Source of the DNA: Blautia luti
Lineage (GTDB): Bacteria > Bacillota > Clostridia > Lachnospirales > Lachnospiraceae
NCBI RefSeq assembly: GCF_033096465.1
Contig: NZ_AP028156.1
Span: 2,064,501 to 2,128,500, forward strand
Direction of reading: 5' to 3'
DNA length: 64,000 bases
Shown: one piece after another, positions 15,197-24,162 of the stretch
How the letters are laid out: every line of letters starts with the position of its first letter
Position numbering within the stretch: the first letter of the stretch is position 1
Program-made: the position numbers and the translations under genes
The notes under the pieces: generated by a model
What the model was told of the DNA's origin: nothing
Seen by the model: the letters and a program-made list of their open reading frames with translations, nothing else
The model's database searches: none

Positions 15197-18148
15197 CTAA
15201 TCCGTCAGAATATTTTGCAAGGTATTGATCAATTCCTCTATAACAATTGGTTTGGATAAGAATCCATTCATACCACATGCCAGTGCTTTCCTTCTGTCTT
15301 CGTCAAAAGCATTGGCAGTCATGGCAAGGATCGTGATTCCCGCCAGTGAAGGATCATCCAGTGAACGGATCTGCTCAGTAGCATCATATCCATTCATTAC
15401 AGGCATCTGCACATCCATAAGCACCAGGTCATAATCACCTGGTGTTGAATTCTTAACTTTCTCCACAGCCTCTGCTCCATCTTCTGCTGTATCAACCTGA
15501 AAACCATATTCACTAAGGAGTGCTACAGCAATTTCACTGTTCAGTTCATTATCTTCCACAAGCAGTATGCGCCTGCCTCTGAAATCTGAATCTGCTGCCG
15601 GAAGAATATTATCATCTGCCTCAGCCTGCTTCTGGCCGATAGCAGCCATCAGAGTCTCTCTGATATCTGACATAAACATAGGTTTGGCACAGAACGCAGT
15701 CACCCCTGCTGCCCTGGCTTCCACTTCAATATCTGACCAGTCATAAGCAGTCAGGATAATAATCGGTGTATCATCACCAAGACTTCGGATCTGACGGGTA
15801 ACTTCAATGCCGTTCATATCCGGAAGACGCCAGTCAATGATATAAGCATGGAATGCATCACCCATTTCCATAGACTGTCGTGCGCGGAGAACAGCCTCCT
15901 TACCGGAAAGTGTCCATTCCGAACGCATTCCAACCTTCACAAGCATCTTAGTCACACTGTCACAGGTATTGAAATCATCGTCTACTACCAATGCTTTCAG
16001 ACCTTCCAGCTCTGCGATTTTCTCTATACGGTGGTTCTCAGGCTGGATCCGCAATGGCAGACGGATAATAAATTCAGTACCTTTGCCCTGTTCTGTCTGA
16101 ACCTCAATGGTTCCGCCCATCATATCTACGATGTTCTTGGTGATAGCCATACCCAGTCCTGTACCCTGAGTCCTGCTTACAGTGGAAGTCCGCTCTCTCT
16201 CAAAAGGAGAAAATATCTTCTGTACAAATTTCTGACTCATGCCGATTCCGTTATCCTTTACCCGGATTTCGTACAGTTCACAGCCTCTCTGTGTACCCGG
16301 ATACTCTCTCAGCCGGACAGAAACGGTTCCGCCTGCAGGAGTAAACTTGATCGCATTGGACAAAAGATTCAGCAGTACCTGATTCAGCCTGGTCTTGTCA
16401 CAATAAACATCCTCATTGGTAACATCCATGACATCCATGTAAAGCTCTAACTGTTTCGCATGGATCTGTCCGCTGATAATGGTTTTCAGATCATGAAGAA
16501 CCTCTGACAGACTGACTTCCGTTTCTTCCAGATGAATCTTTCCACTCTCAATACGGCTCATATCCAGGATATCATTGATCAGTGAGAGCAGATGATTACT
16601 GGAGGAAAGAATCTTACCCAGATAATCCCGAACCCTTTCTTTATCATCAATGTTGCTTACAGCCAGTGTGGTAAAACCAATGATCGCATTCATTGGTGTC
16701 CGGATATCGTGAGACATATTGGAAAGGAAGGTGCTCTTTGCCTTGTTTGCAGTCTCCGCAGCGCGGACCGCCTCAGAAAGAGCCTGATTCATTTTTCTGT
16801 CAGAGGTACGATCTGACAGAACCAGGATATATTTCTTTTTTCCGTTTACCTCGCTGCCCATTGCAACGTTATGAAACCAGCGGTGTTCTCCTGTTTTCTG
16901 ATGAACATATTCAAAATCCCATTCCTGCTGCTCATGAACCTGGATTTCTTCCAGATAATTCTTTTCCGGATCTTCAACGTCCCCGGGATGCAGTTTCCCA
17001 AGGACACAAATATCTTTACGAATCTGTTCTACTGTAATTCCTAGCAGTTTTTCCACATTGGGACTGACGTAATCTGCTTTATATGTTTTGGCATCCAGCA
17101 TCAGGAAAACGTCATCCACATTCATTGACAGCTTTTGAAACAATTCGTCCCTGTACAGGATCTCCGTATCCTTTCTCTTCAGGTTTACCCTGTTTTTCCG
17201 GAGAATAATTCCAATAAAAAGACCTGCAATACACACCGCTACTGCACTTACAAGCAGCATAGTGCTACGCTGCAGAACATTCATACTGGCATTGACGATA
17301 TCAGCCTGGACAAGTCCCAGAAAGATCCAGTCCTGAGGTTTAGATTTCTCATAGACCAGATAGTAATCCTTTCCATCCAGATTTATCAGCATTGCATCTG
17401 TATGTCCTTCCTTAAACTCTTCTGAAAGTTTAAGGATCTCTTTTTCAGACATATCGGAATACTCTCTCAGAATCCCAAAGAAATTATACACCTCTCCCCA
17501 TGCCTCAGAAGAATGATCCACAACAACACGGCCATCCGGATGAACCACATAACTCTGGGCATTTCCATTGAAAGCAGAAATATTCAGCACATTTAAGATA
17601 TCAGAGTTTTCATAGGCAATGGCAATGGCATCATATTCAAAGCCCTGATAACTTCCATGAGGCCTGGGAGTAGCAAAAACAAGGAGCTGGGATTTTCCGG
17701 GAACCGTTGCATTGGTTATCACATCATTTCCCTGCCGGATCTCATCTTCAATATTTTCCTGCAATCCCAGATACCCGGTTTCACCTGTTGCCATCTTATA
17801 GTTCCCGTCCGCTGACAGGAAATAAAAATCTAAAAAGCCTGCATCTTCCTGTGCTTTCTCTATATACTCACGAATTTCACTTTCATCGGAAGTGTTCTGC
17901 AAATATTCCCCCCATATATGGAGATAAGTCAGATTCTTATTTGTCAGCTCACTTAGCATATTATCAGACTGATGAAAAATTTCAGTCAGGTGAGAAACAC
18001 TTTCCTCATAAACAGTCTTCGATACAAACCCCAAATATTGGAAAACAGTCAAAAGGATTCCAACAAATAGGGCAATAAGAACTGCTGCATTCCATCGTTT
18101 TCTCACAACCCGTTTCTTTCTGTTTGTATTATGATTCTTAACATCCAT
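15197..18148 (-). CDS. Hybrid sensor histidine kinase with PAS and two receiver domains
   Basis: About 983 residues. A membrane helix (about residues 23-45), an extracytoplasmic dCache-like sensor (about 50-290) and a second helix (about 298-318) are followed by a PAS domain (about 335-455). Then come HisKA with the phospho-acceptor in NMSHDIRTP (about residue 480), a HATPase domain (about 590-710) and two receiver domains. REC1 has its Asp in IIDWRLPD and REC2 in LMDVQMPV. There is no HPt or DNA-binding domain, so phosphate must pass to a partner elsewhere. I chose ATG 18148 because GAGGTGA lies 5 bp upstream; an in-frame GTG at 18157 would overlap the upstream stop. It is the last gene of a four-gene operon. 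Confidence 0.9.
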   Translation of the reverse strand: MDVKNHNTNRKKRVVRKRWNAAVLIALFVGILLTVFQYLGFVSKTVYEESVSHLTEIFHQSDNMLSELTNKNLTYLHIWGEYLQNTSDESEIREYIEKAQEDAGFLDFYFLSADGNYKMATGETGYLGLQENIEDEIRQGNDVITNATVPGKSQLLVFATPRPHGSYQGFEYDAIAIAYENSDILNVLNISAFNGNAQSYVVHPDGRVVVDHSSEAWGEVYNFFGILREYSDMSEKEILKLSEEFKEGHTDAMLINLDGKDYYLVYEKSKPQDWIFLGLVQADIVNASMNVLQRSTMLLVSAVAVCIAGLFIGIILRKNRVNLKRKDTEILYRDELFQKLSMNVDDVFLMLDAKTYKADYVSPNVEKLLGITVEQIRKDICVLGKLHPGDVEDPEKNYLEEIQVHEQQEWDFEYVHQKTGEHRWFHNVAMGSEVNGKKKYILVLSDRTSDRKMNQALSEAVRAAETANKAKSTFLSNMSHDIRTPMNAIIGFTTLAVSNIDDKERVRDYLGKILSSSNHLLSLINDILDMSRIESGKIHLEETEVSLSEVLHDLKTIISGQIHAKQLELYMDVMDVTNEDVYCDKTRLNQVLLNLLSNAIKFTPAGGTVSVRLREYPGTQRGCELYEIRVKDNGIGMSQKFVQKIFSPFERERTSTVSRTQGTGLGMAITKNIVDMMGGTIEVQTEQGKGTEFIIRLPLRIQPENHRIEKIAELEGLKALVVDDDFNTCDSVTKMLVKVGMRSEWTLSGKEAVLRARQSMEMGDAFHAYIIDWRLPDMNGIEVTRQIRSLGDDTPIIILTAYDWSDIEVEARAAGVTAFCAKPMFMSDIRETLMAAIGQKQAEADDNILPAADSDFRGRRILLVEDNELNSEIAVALLSEYGFQVDTAEDGAEAVEKVKNSTPGDYDLVLMDVQMPVMNGYDATEQIRSLDDPSLAGITILAMTANAFDEDRRKALACGMNGFLSKPIVIEELINTLQNILTD

Positions 18149-18153
18149 TCTTC

Positions 18154-20004
18154 TCACCTCAGAGTAATGTAGTCTTCAGGCTCTGCAAGAATGGCATTAC
18201 CATCTGAAACATATGTTGTCCAGGTATCTTCCACAGAGGTATCCCCTCCATCAAATACAATATTTTCCTCTGCCGGATAAGCTTCCATATATTGTGGTGC
18301 TGCAAGGCAGGTCACAGTAAAAGTATCCTTGTCCTGAATCTGTTTTCCATTCTTTAAAACTTTACTCAATGTATAACCATTATCCGTTTCCCTGATTTCT
18401 ACAGAAATACCACTGAACACAGGCAGAGAGCCGCGGTTAAAGGGGATAAAGCCTCCCTGGTAGCCTTCTACGAAGTTTCTGACCGTTTCCTTCAGTTCTG
18501 CCCCACTTATTTCACTGCTGTAAGCGGAAAGCTCATTTGGCATGATCATGTCGCCCGCCATTTTTTCTGTATAACCGGCCTTCAGTACATTTCCTGTAAA
18601 GCTGTTTCCTGTTGCAATCAGCACATCCGTCCCATAAATACCGCGCAAAGTGTTTGCCATAACAGAATAGGCTTCATTGCCTCCGCTGGTATGGAAACGA
18701 TTGGAATAAGTTTTCTTTGAATCCAACACAATATCCTCAGAAGTGGATTTTTCTTCAAGAAGCTGGGAATTAAATGACTGATAAGCCTGCTCTGCATTAT
18801 ATTCTCCTGAAATCATCTTAGACACCACATCCCTGGAAATGGAAAAAAAGTCATTTGACGCAATACGGATATACATATGGTTTTCTTCGATTACAGGTTT
18901 CACATCCTTCAGATATTCCGTAAGCCGGAAATCCACATCCTGGCTATAGCTTAACAGATCCTGCCCATCATAAATGATCCGGTTCTGCGCATCCTCTGAA
19001 AGCATTGTGTTCAGTACCTTCATTGCTTTCTGCCGACGTGTTTCATCCTTTGTCAGGTCACGGTTTAAAGCTATCTGGAAATATGGTGTAGTCATCAGCC
19101 ACTTTTCGCCGTTCTGCTGAAAGAATGGCAGGAATGTTGTGTTAATGCCCTGATCCTGGAACATTTTTACACCGGCAGAACTGCCGAAATACATGGCAAG
19201 CTTACCACTTTTGTACATCTCAACCACATCATCATAATTCATATCCAGATCATTCTGGCTCAGCCCTGTATCCTGAATAAACTGCTCCATACGTTCAAAA
19301 GCCTCCGGCCAGACGGTACTGTCCAGACCTTCTCTCTTTGTATTGTCCGGGTCACTGTAGATGGTACGCCACTTACGTCCATCCACAGAAGACAGCTCTG
19401 ATGCAGACAGACCCTGCAGTGTTTCCATACAGGTATAATCATAGTAATAGTCTGCAGTAAACCCACGGATACCCACCTCATCAAATGCCTGGCAGGCAGA
19501 AACGAAGCTTTCATAATCCGTTGGAAGAGGAATATCATACTTTTCAAAAAGATCTTTGTTCACTACAAAGCCATGGGCATCTGCACACACAGGAAGCCAG
19601 TTTACACTGCCATCCTGATTTTTGAAATTGTTAAGGTAGGTATCATAGACAGCACCTGCAGCATTGGTTGTGGAAAGATCCATCAGACTGTCCTTCAGGG
19701 GGCTTGCATCATGGAGGGAAAACCTGCAGCAGGTTATAATATCCGGCAATCCGCCGTTTTCATTCAGAAAACGATAGAAATCCAGATCATTATTGCCTAC
19801 TACAAATTCAACGTTGATATCCGGAAGCTGTTCCTGGATGTATGGCGCATATTTTTCATACAGCTTTGTGCTCCATAAATACACTGTGATGGTTTCTGCA
19901 TCTTCTTTTTCCGCACTTTTCCCGCCGCAGCCAGACAGAAGTGATACGGCTGTCACCATCGCCAAAAGCACAGCAAGTATCTTATTCCATTTTTTCTTTT
20001 TCAT
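18154..20004 (-). CDS. Solute-binding lipoprotein fused to a 5'-nucleotidase-C-like domain
   Basis: 616 residues with a lipoprotein signal ending LLSGC (Cys26), so it is anchored to the outer face of the membrane. Residues 35-430 look like a family-1 extracellular solute-binding protein (VYLWSTKLYEKYAPYIQEQL start, then a LPDIITCCRF hinge region). The remaining 180 residues or so do not belong to that family. They resemble the C-terminal substrate-binding domain of UshA-type 5'-nucleotidases: MANTLRGIYGTDVLIATGN, then ISGAELKETVRNF and FSGISVEI, and finally a TFTVTCLAAPQY strand. The metallophosphatase half is absent. No permease is encoded nearby; the gene sits between two hybrid kinases and overlaps the upstream kinase stop by 1 bp. 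It probably presents a ligand to a kinase sensor. Confidence 0.8.
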   Translation of the reverse strand: MKKKKWNKILAVLLAMVTAVSLLSGCGGKSAEKEDAETITVYLWSTKLYEKYAPYIQEQLPDINVEFVVGNNDLDFYRFLNENGGLPDIITCCRFSLHDASPLKDSLMDLSTTNAAGAVYDTYLNNFKNQDGSVNWLPVCADAHGFVVNKDLFEKYDIPLPTDYESFVSACQAFDEVGIRGFTADYYYDYTCMETLQGLSASELSSVDGRKWRTIYSDPDNTKREGLDSTVWPEAFERMEQFIQDTGLSQNDLDMNYDDVVEMYKSGKLAMYFGSSAGVKMFQDQGINTTFLPFFQQNGEKWLMTTPYFQIALNRDLTKDETRRQKAMKVLNTMLSEDAQNRIIYDGQDLLSYSQDVDFRLTEYLKDVKPVIEENHMYIRIASNDFFSISRDVVSKMISGEYNAEQAYQSFNSQLLEEKSTSEDIVLDSKKTYSNRFHTSGGNEAYSVMANTLRGIYGTDVLIATGNSFTGNVLKAGYTEKMAGDMIMPNELSAYSSEISGAELKETVRNFVEGYQGGFIPFNRGSLPVFSGISVEIRETDNGYTLSKVLKNGKQIQDKDTFTVTCLAAPQYMEAYPAEENIVFDGGDTSVEDTWTTYVSDGNAILAEPEDYITLR

Positions 20005-22184
20005 TATAACTTCTCCTGATTATGTTTTACTAACTCATTGATCGCTTTTACTAATAACTTTCCATCAACAGGCTTGGCAATATGTTCATCCATTCCTGCT
20101 TCCTTTGCTCTCATTTTGTCCTCAGTGAACGCGTTTGCTGTCATGGCAATGATCGGTATCACTTTTGCATCCTCTCTGTCCAGAGAGCGGATCATCTTTG
20201 CTGCTTCATATCCATTCATGACAGGCATCATAATATCCATAAGAATAACATCAAATTCTCCAGGACTGCTTTTTCTGAATATGTCAACAGCCTCCTGTCC
20301 ATTCCATGCTTTGGTCACCACAGTGCCTTCATTCTGAAGCACAAATTCTGCAATCTCCATATTCAATTCATTATCCTCTGCCAGAAGAACATGGAGCCCC
20401 TGGATAGATGTTTCCGTTTTTTCTTCCGTTTCAGTCCTGTCCTTCATATCTGCATCAATCTGGAATGGAATCCGGATCACAAATGTAGTCCCTGTGCCTT
20501 CTTTACTTTCAAAGGAAATGGTTCCGCCCATTTTCTCCACCAGTTTTTTTGTGATTGGCATTCCCAGTCCTGTTCCGGCGAATTTTGTGCGGCTTCCTGC
20601 ATGTTCCTGTGCAAATGGTTCAAAAATGCGTTTCTGGAATGCCTCTGCCATTCCGATCCCGGTATCTCTGCAGACAAATTCCAATGTGGTCATTGCTGTC
20701 TGTTTTGATGGGATTTCCCGACAGCTGATATAGATATATCCGTTTTCTTTGTTATATTTCACCGCATTGGACAAAATATTCATCAGGATCCGCTTCACAT
20801 GCACCGGACTTCCAATAAGATTCCAGTGTGTAACTTCTTTCTTTTCCCAAAGGATCCGGATATTCTGCTCTGCAGCCACCTGTTCGATCACACCCAGTAT
20901 TTCCTCAGAAATACTGTTCAGATTAAATGGGATTTCTTCCAAAACCACTTCATCTGACTCCAGCTTGCTCATGTCCAGAACTTCGTTTACCAGTTCCAGC
21001 AGCAGATGGGATGCCTCTTTGATCTTTGCCCTGCATTCCGTCTGTTTCTCCATATTGTCTGCATAATGGTCTGCCACATTGATCATGCCGCAGATTCCAT
21101 TGATCGGTGTCCGGATATCATGGCTCATTCTCTGCAGAAACTCAGTTTTTGCCTCATTGGCTGCTTCTGCTTTTTTTGCTGCTCTTAGAAGTTCTGCTTT
21201 ATATGTTTCATCTTTTTCCTGTTCCTGTTTCCGGTGTGCCAGATCCACTCTGTAACCCCAGAAGCAGAATATACCGAATATGAGTAAATAAAGAAAAACG
21301 ACAGCGGTTACATTTAGTGGCAGGTTACGGAATACTTCCGTATCCGGAAGATAGGCATAAATATAATAATCCCGCTGCTTCAGCATGATTCCGTAACCTC
21401 CGGTTCCTTCATTTTTTAAATGAAAAATATGCTGACTGTCTGTATGCTCTTTCATTGCCTGGACAACCTGGTTCCCGGCAGTATCCTGTCCCAGCAGGCT
21501 TTCATCGTTGCTGGCAACGATGGTTCCCTTGTCTGCAACAATAATCGTTCCATCCTTCTGAGTGCTATAGCCATTTAAAAGGTTCTGTATTGTCAGGGTA
21601 TAATTTCTGACAAATTCCGGAGATGTGTAATAATAAATTGCAACCATACCTGGTGCATCTTTTCTGGCACAGGCTGCAATGTCGATACGTGATCCGTCTT
21701 CTCGGTCAATCCGTTCCGAATAAGATCTTTCTTCATATCCGGTAAAATCCATGATAATGTCTTTTTGCAGATAATCTGTGATCTCATTGGTCAGAGCCTC
21801 ATCCATGCTGTATTTGCAGACTGTCTTTCCCTCTGCATCCAGCACAAGGATACCATCCACCCAGAGGGTCTGCAGATTTTCTTTCAGAAACTCCTGGCTT
21901 AGCCGGCTGCCGTTTTCTGTTTCCATGTCGATATTCGTACTCATCTGTCTGGCACTTTCAATGGCGCGGAGGAGACTTTTAGATTCCGAAGCTTCATTAT
22001 AATGGGTGTAGGTGGAACACTGCACTTTGACATAGTTTACAGTTTTCACCATCCTGTTCTCTGCTTCCTTTTTCTCTGCCTGAAAAAAGTAATACAGGGA
22101 AGCTGCAGTCACACAGATTCCAAGCAGAATGCCGAATATCCAGAATCGCTTTACTTTTATTCTTCTCCTAATATCCAAGATCAT
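20004..22184 (-). CDS. Hybrid sensor histidine kinase with one receiver domain
   Basis: About 726 residues. A membrane helix near the N-terminus (about residues 12-35), an extracytoplasmic sensor of about 250 residues with Cache-like features (ending GYGIMLKQRDYYIYAYLP) and a second helix (VVFLYLLIFGIFCFWGY) precede the kinase. HisKA has the acceptor His in RMSHDIRTPING. The HATPase domain has the G-box GTGLGMPITKKLVEKMGG, and the C-terminal receiver has its Asp in ILMDIMMPV. No output domain is present. I chose ATG 22184, preceded by GGAGG, giving a 17-bp overlap with the upstream lipoprotein gene. A longer form from 22211 lacks a ribosome binding site. Confidence 0.9.
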   Translation of the reverse strand: MILDIRRRIKVKRFWIFGILLGICVTAASLYYFFQAEKKEAENRMVKTVNYVKVQCSTYTHYNEASESKSLLRAIESARQMSTNIDMETENGSRLSQEFLKENLQTLWVDGILVLDAEGKTVCKYSMDEALTNEITDYLQKDIIMDFTGYEERSYSERIDREDGSRIDIAACARKDAPGMVAIYYYTSPEFVRNYTLTIQNLLNGYSTQKDGTIIVADKGTIVASNDESLLGQDTAGNQVVQAMKEHTDSQHIFHLKNEGTGGYGIMLKQRDYYIYAYLPDTEVFRNLPLNVTAVVFLYLLIFGIFCFWGYRVDLAHRKQEQEKDETYKAELLRAAKKAEAANEAKTEFLQRMSHDIRTPINGICGMINVADHYADNMEKQTECRAKIKEASHLLLELVNEVLDMSKLESDEVVLEEIPFNLNSISEEILGVIEQVAAEQNIRILWEKKEVTHWNLIGSPVHVKRILMNILSNAVKYNKENGYIYISCREIPSKQTAMTTLEFVCRDTGIGMAEAFQKRIFEPFAQEHAGSRTKFAGTGLGMPITKKLVEKMGGTISFESKEGTGTTFVIRIPFQIDADMKDRTETEEKTETSIQGLHVLLAEDNELNMEIAEFVLQNEGTVVTKAWNGQEAVDIFRKSSPGEFDVILMDIMMPVMNGYEAAKMIRSLDREDAKVIPIIAMTANAFTEDKMRAKEAGMDEHIAKPVDGKLLVKAINELVKHNQEKL

Positions 22185-22983
22185 CCACCTCCAGATACTT
22201 CTGGGGATCATCCAGATATTTTTTAATGATTTTCAGGGATGTGCCATCCTGACGCATTTCTTCCAGCGTCTGATCCATCTGCTCACAGATTCCTCTGTCA
22301 TCCTCTTTTGCAAAAGCAACACCTATCCCGACCACCATCAGCGGATCTTCCAGGATACGGAAGCTTGCATCATAATCCTTCATGTACTGGACAATGGATT
22401 CCTCATGTGCAGCAACTGCATCTACATATCCTTTTCCCAGAAAGGTATAGATTAGTTCCCTGTGCCCAAGACTGATCAGATTGCCCAATTTGGGGATCCT
22501 TTCATCTGTCCGGTTCAGAAAGATGCCTTCCGGTTTGGTTGTGGACTGGACGGCAAGGTTCTTTCCCTCCAGATCACTTAGTTTATAGATATCACTGCTC
22601 TCATTTACAGCAACTACCTGGCGGCTTGCTATGTAAGGTCCTGCCCAGCGGTAATCGTCAAGGCGTCCTTCCATGGAAAAACAGCCCATAATACAGTCGA
22701 TCTCTCCGCTTTCTACCAGCTCTTTTTTCTTCTCCCAGTTGATCTGGACAACATCCACCTGATAACCCATTCTTTTAAAAGCTTCTGTAGCCAGTTCCAC
22801 ATCAATTCCTGTGGGAATCCCATCTTCATTCAGATAATTGTATGGCGGATAACTGTCACTGCCCAAGGTGATGACGGGCTTTTCCCTTTCTTTTTTAGTG
22901 ATATTTGTGTTTTTACACCCTGCCAGGGCAGTTGCTAAAATTCCCACAAGCAGAATGCCTGCAATCACCTTTTTCCTTTTCAT
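22168..22983 (-). CDS. Family-3 solute-binding lipoprotein (amino-acid/polar-compound type)
   Basis: 271 residues with a lipoprotein signal ending ALAGC (Cys23). The mature part is a complete family-3 periplasmic binding fold: ITLGSDSYPPYNYLNEDG, GIDVELATEAFKRMGY, a CIMGCFSMEGRLDDY segment and the hinge AVQSTTKPEG. Such proteins usually deliver amino acids to ABC importers, but no permease or ATPase gene is nearby. It is the first gene of the operon, directly behind the c-di-GMP riboswitch, and overlaps the following kinase gene. Its likely role is ligand capture for the kinase sensors; the ligand is unknown. Confidence 0.88.
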   Translation of the reverse strand: MKRKKVIAGILLVGILATALAGCKNTNITKKEREKPVITLGSDSYPPYNYLNEDGIPTGIDVELATEAFKRMGYQVDVVQINWEKKKELVESGEIDCIMGCFSMEGRLDDYRWAGPYIASRQVVAVNESSDIYKLSDLEGKNLAVQSTTKPEGIFLNRTDERIPKLGNLISLGHRELIYTFLGKGYVDAVAAHEESIVQYMKDYDASFRILEDPLMVVGIGVAFAKEDDRGICEQMDQTLEEMRQDGTSLKIIKKYLDDPQKYLEVDDLGY

Positions 22984-23083
22984 CTTTTCTCCATTCCTGC
23001 TATTCTTTTCTATTTTTTCTCAAATTTAACCGAATTAAGTAAGTAGCGAAGCGGATGATTTTTATCCGCTTGAAGCCAAAAAA

Positions 23084-23121
23084 AGTTCCATGTAAAAAAT
23101 TTCACAGGAACTTTTTCCATA
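23084..23121 (-). terminator. Intrinsic terminator in the riboswitch expression platform
   Basis: The minus strand reads AAAAAGTTCC, a 15-nt AT-rich loop, GGAACTTTTTTT. It lies about 40 bp after the aptamer and about 100 bp before the first operon gene, where a riboswitch terminator would be. Which ligand state forms it cannot be decided by eye. A second hairpin, AAGCGGAT/ATCCGCTT, follows at about 23045-23072. Confidence 0.75.
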
Positions 23122-23160
23122 ATGCCCATTTAACATTTACCTTTTTTTATTACTGAGGCA

Positions 23161-23256
23161 TGATGCAACCGGTTGGCATGATCAGATTTCAGTCTGACTT
23201 TAGCTCCTTCTGGCTTTGCGCTCCGGCTTTTCAACCGGTTTGCCAATAAATGCCAT
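23161..23256 (-). promoter_or_regulatory. c-di-GMP-I (GEMM-I) riboswitch aptamer
   Basis: On the minus strand the sequence has the GEMM-I core in order. GGCAAACC is followed by a 6-bp hairpin capped by a GAAA tetraloop (CCGGTT-GAAA-AGCCGG). Next come GCGCAAAGCC, the GGAGCTAAAG tetraloop-receptor side, a TCAGA/TCTGA stem, and finally ATGCC then GGTTGC, which re-pairs with the opening strand. It starts about 15 nt after the expected transcription start and precedes the sensory operon. GEMM-I RNAs bind cyclic di-GMP. Here it would let c-di-GMP set transcription of the two lipoproteins and two kinases. Confidence 0.88.
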
Positions 23257-23270
23257 AAAAAATTTTTTTT

Positions 23271-23299
23271 ATTATAGCACTCATACTATATCATGTCTA
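23271..23299 (-). promoter_or_regulatory. Promoter of the riboswitch and sensory operon
   Basis: TAGACA (23294-23299) and a perfect TATAAT (23271-23276) are 17 bp apart on the minus strand. Transcription would start near 23264, just before the aptamer. The TG of GTGC lies before the -10. Confidence 0.75.
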
Positions 23300-23342
23300 T
23301 AAGAAATATATCAATCTGTTATCTGAATAATTATTACTGTTC

Positions 23343-23389
23343 GCATTACTGTTCACAAAGCATATTGAGAAAAGAATAAACAGTAATGC
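23343..23389 (-). terminator. Inverted repeat after the GH73 gene
   Basis: GCATTACTGTTCA (23343-23355) pairs with TAAACAGTAATGC (23377-23389), 12 of 13 bases. It lies immediately past the hydrolase stop codon at the end of the acetyl-CoA cluster. A further ATTACTGTTC copy adjoins it on the left. There is no T-run on the minus strand, so it may be a weak terminator or a 3'-end stabiliser. Confidence 0.5.
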
Positions 23390-23390
23390 T

Positions 23391-24161
23391 TTATGCTTCA
23401 GATTTTAAATCTGAAAGTATTTTTCTTAATTTACTTCCGTAATCTTTCCCCGCAGCCCAGCCACCGCCGTATGGATTCTCCTGGATTCCCAGCCATTCTA
23501 CATAGGGGGCTGTTTCTCTGGTCACATAACCAAATCGTTCATCTACGCATTCCTGATTCAGGTCATCTGTTGATGCGTAGGCTTTGAGATGCTGAACCTG
23601 AGCGCGGATTCCAGTTCTTACGTCAGGAAAGGAAATTCCTTTGACTCCATCTCCGGTTGTTCCAAGTCCTGCGAAGTTGAACTGGTCGATTCTGGCATCT
23701 CCATCAAATCCAAGCCATCCGGTTTCAAGCATTGCCTGTGCAAAGACCACTTCGCCGCGTACATTCTCTGCGTTTGCTTCTTCTGCGATAATGTCACAAA
23801 AGGTTTCGATGTCAGGTGCTCCTCCACTGCTAAGTTCTTCTGATGGGTAAGTGCATCCCTGGCTGTTGTATAATGAACACATATCATCAACGGAAACTGT
23901 AGTTTTGCCCATGATCGTGTAGTATCCGTAGGTATTGTCTGTGGGACTTTCGTCGGAGATTATTTCTTCTCCGCTATTTTCTGCATTTTCCAGATGTTTG
24001 GGTTTTGAAATCTGACCTTCTCCCGAGTGATCTGCTGTGCTGTTTTCTGTACTGGTGGAGGTTATTTCTTCACTGGCACTTACCAAAGCAGGTGCCCCGA
24101 ATATCAGGGCACCTGTCATTGTCATAAGTAGCCAGAAATGTTTTCCTGGCACTTTTTTCAT
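23391..24161 (-). CDS. GH73 peptidoglycan N-acetylglucosaminidase, exported
   Basis: 256 residues. A signal peptide (about 1-29, ending VSASEE) and a Ser/Glu-rich linker to about residue 85 precede a glucosaminidase domain (about 90-254). The family signature is RGEVVFAQAMLETGWLGFDG, holding the expected catalytic Glu, followed by NFAGLGTTGDG and SFPDVRTGIRAQVQHLKAY. The end WAAGKDYGSKLRKIL is typical. Such enzymes cleave the glycan strands of peptidoglycan during division or wall turnover. The start lies 1 bp past the folD stop, so it is read through from the acetyl-CoA operon, an unusual partner for wall hydrolysis. A decayed copy of its 3' end is at 3486-3752. Confidence 0.88.
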   Translation of the reverse strand: MKKVPGKHFWLLMTMTGALIFGAPALVSASEEITSTSTENSTADHSGEGQISKPKHLENAENSGEEIISDESPTDNTYGYYTIMGKTTVSVDDMCSLYNSQGCTYPSEELSSGGAPDIETFCDIIAEEANAENVRGEVVFAQAMLETGWLGFDGDARIDQFNFAGLGTTGDGVKGISFPDVRTGIRAQVQHLKAYASTDDLNQECVDERFGYVTRETAPYVEWLGIQENPYGGGWAAGKDYGSKLRKILSDLKSEA

Positions 24162-24162
24162 C

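Noticed and set aside
23134..23160. Second riboswitch or small ORF in the operon leader
   Set aside because: The AT-rich segment between aptamer and terminator has no conserved motif or open frame with a ribosome binding site; it is probably linker.
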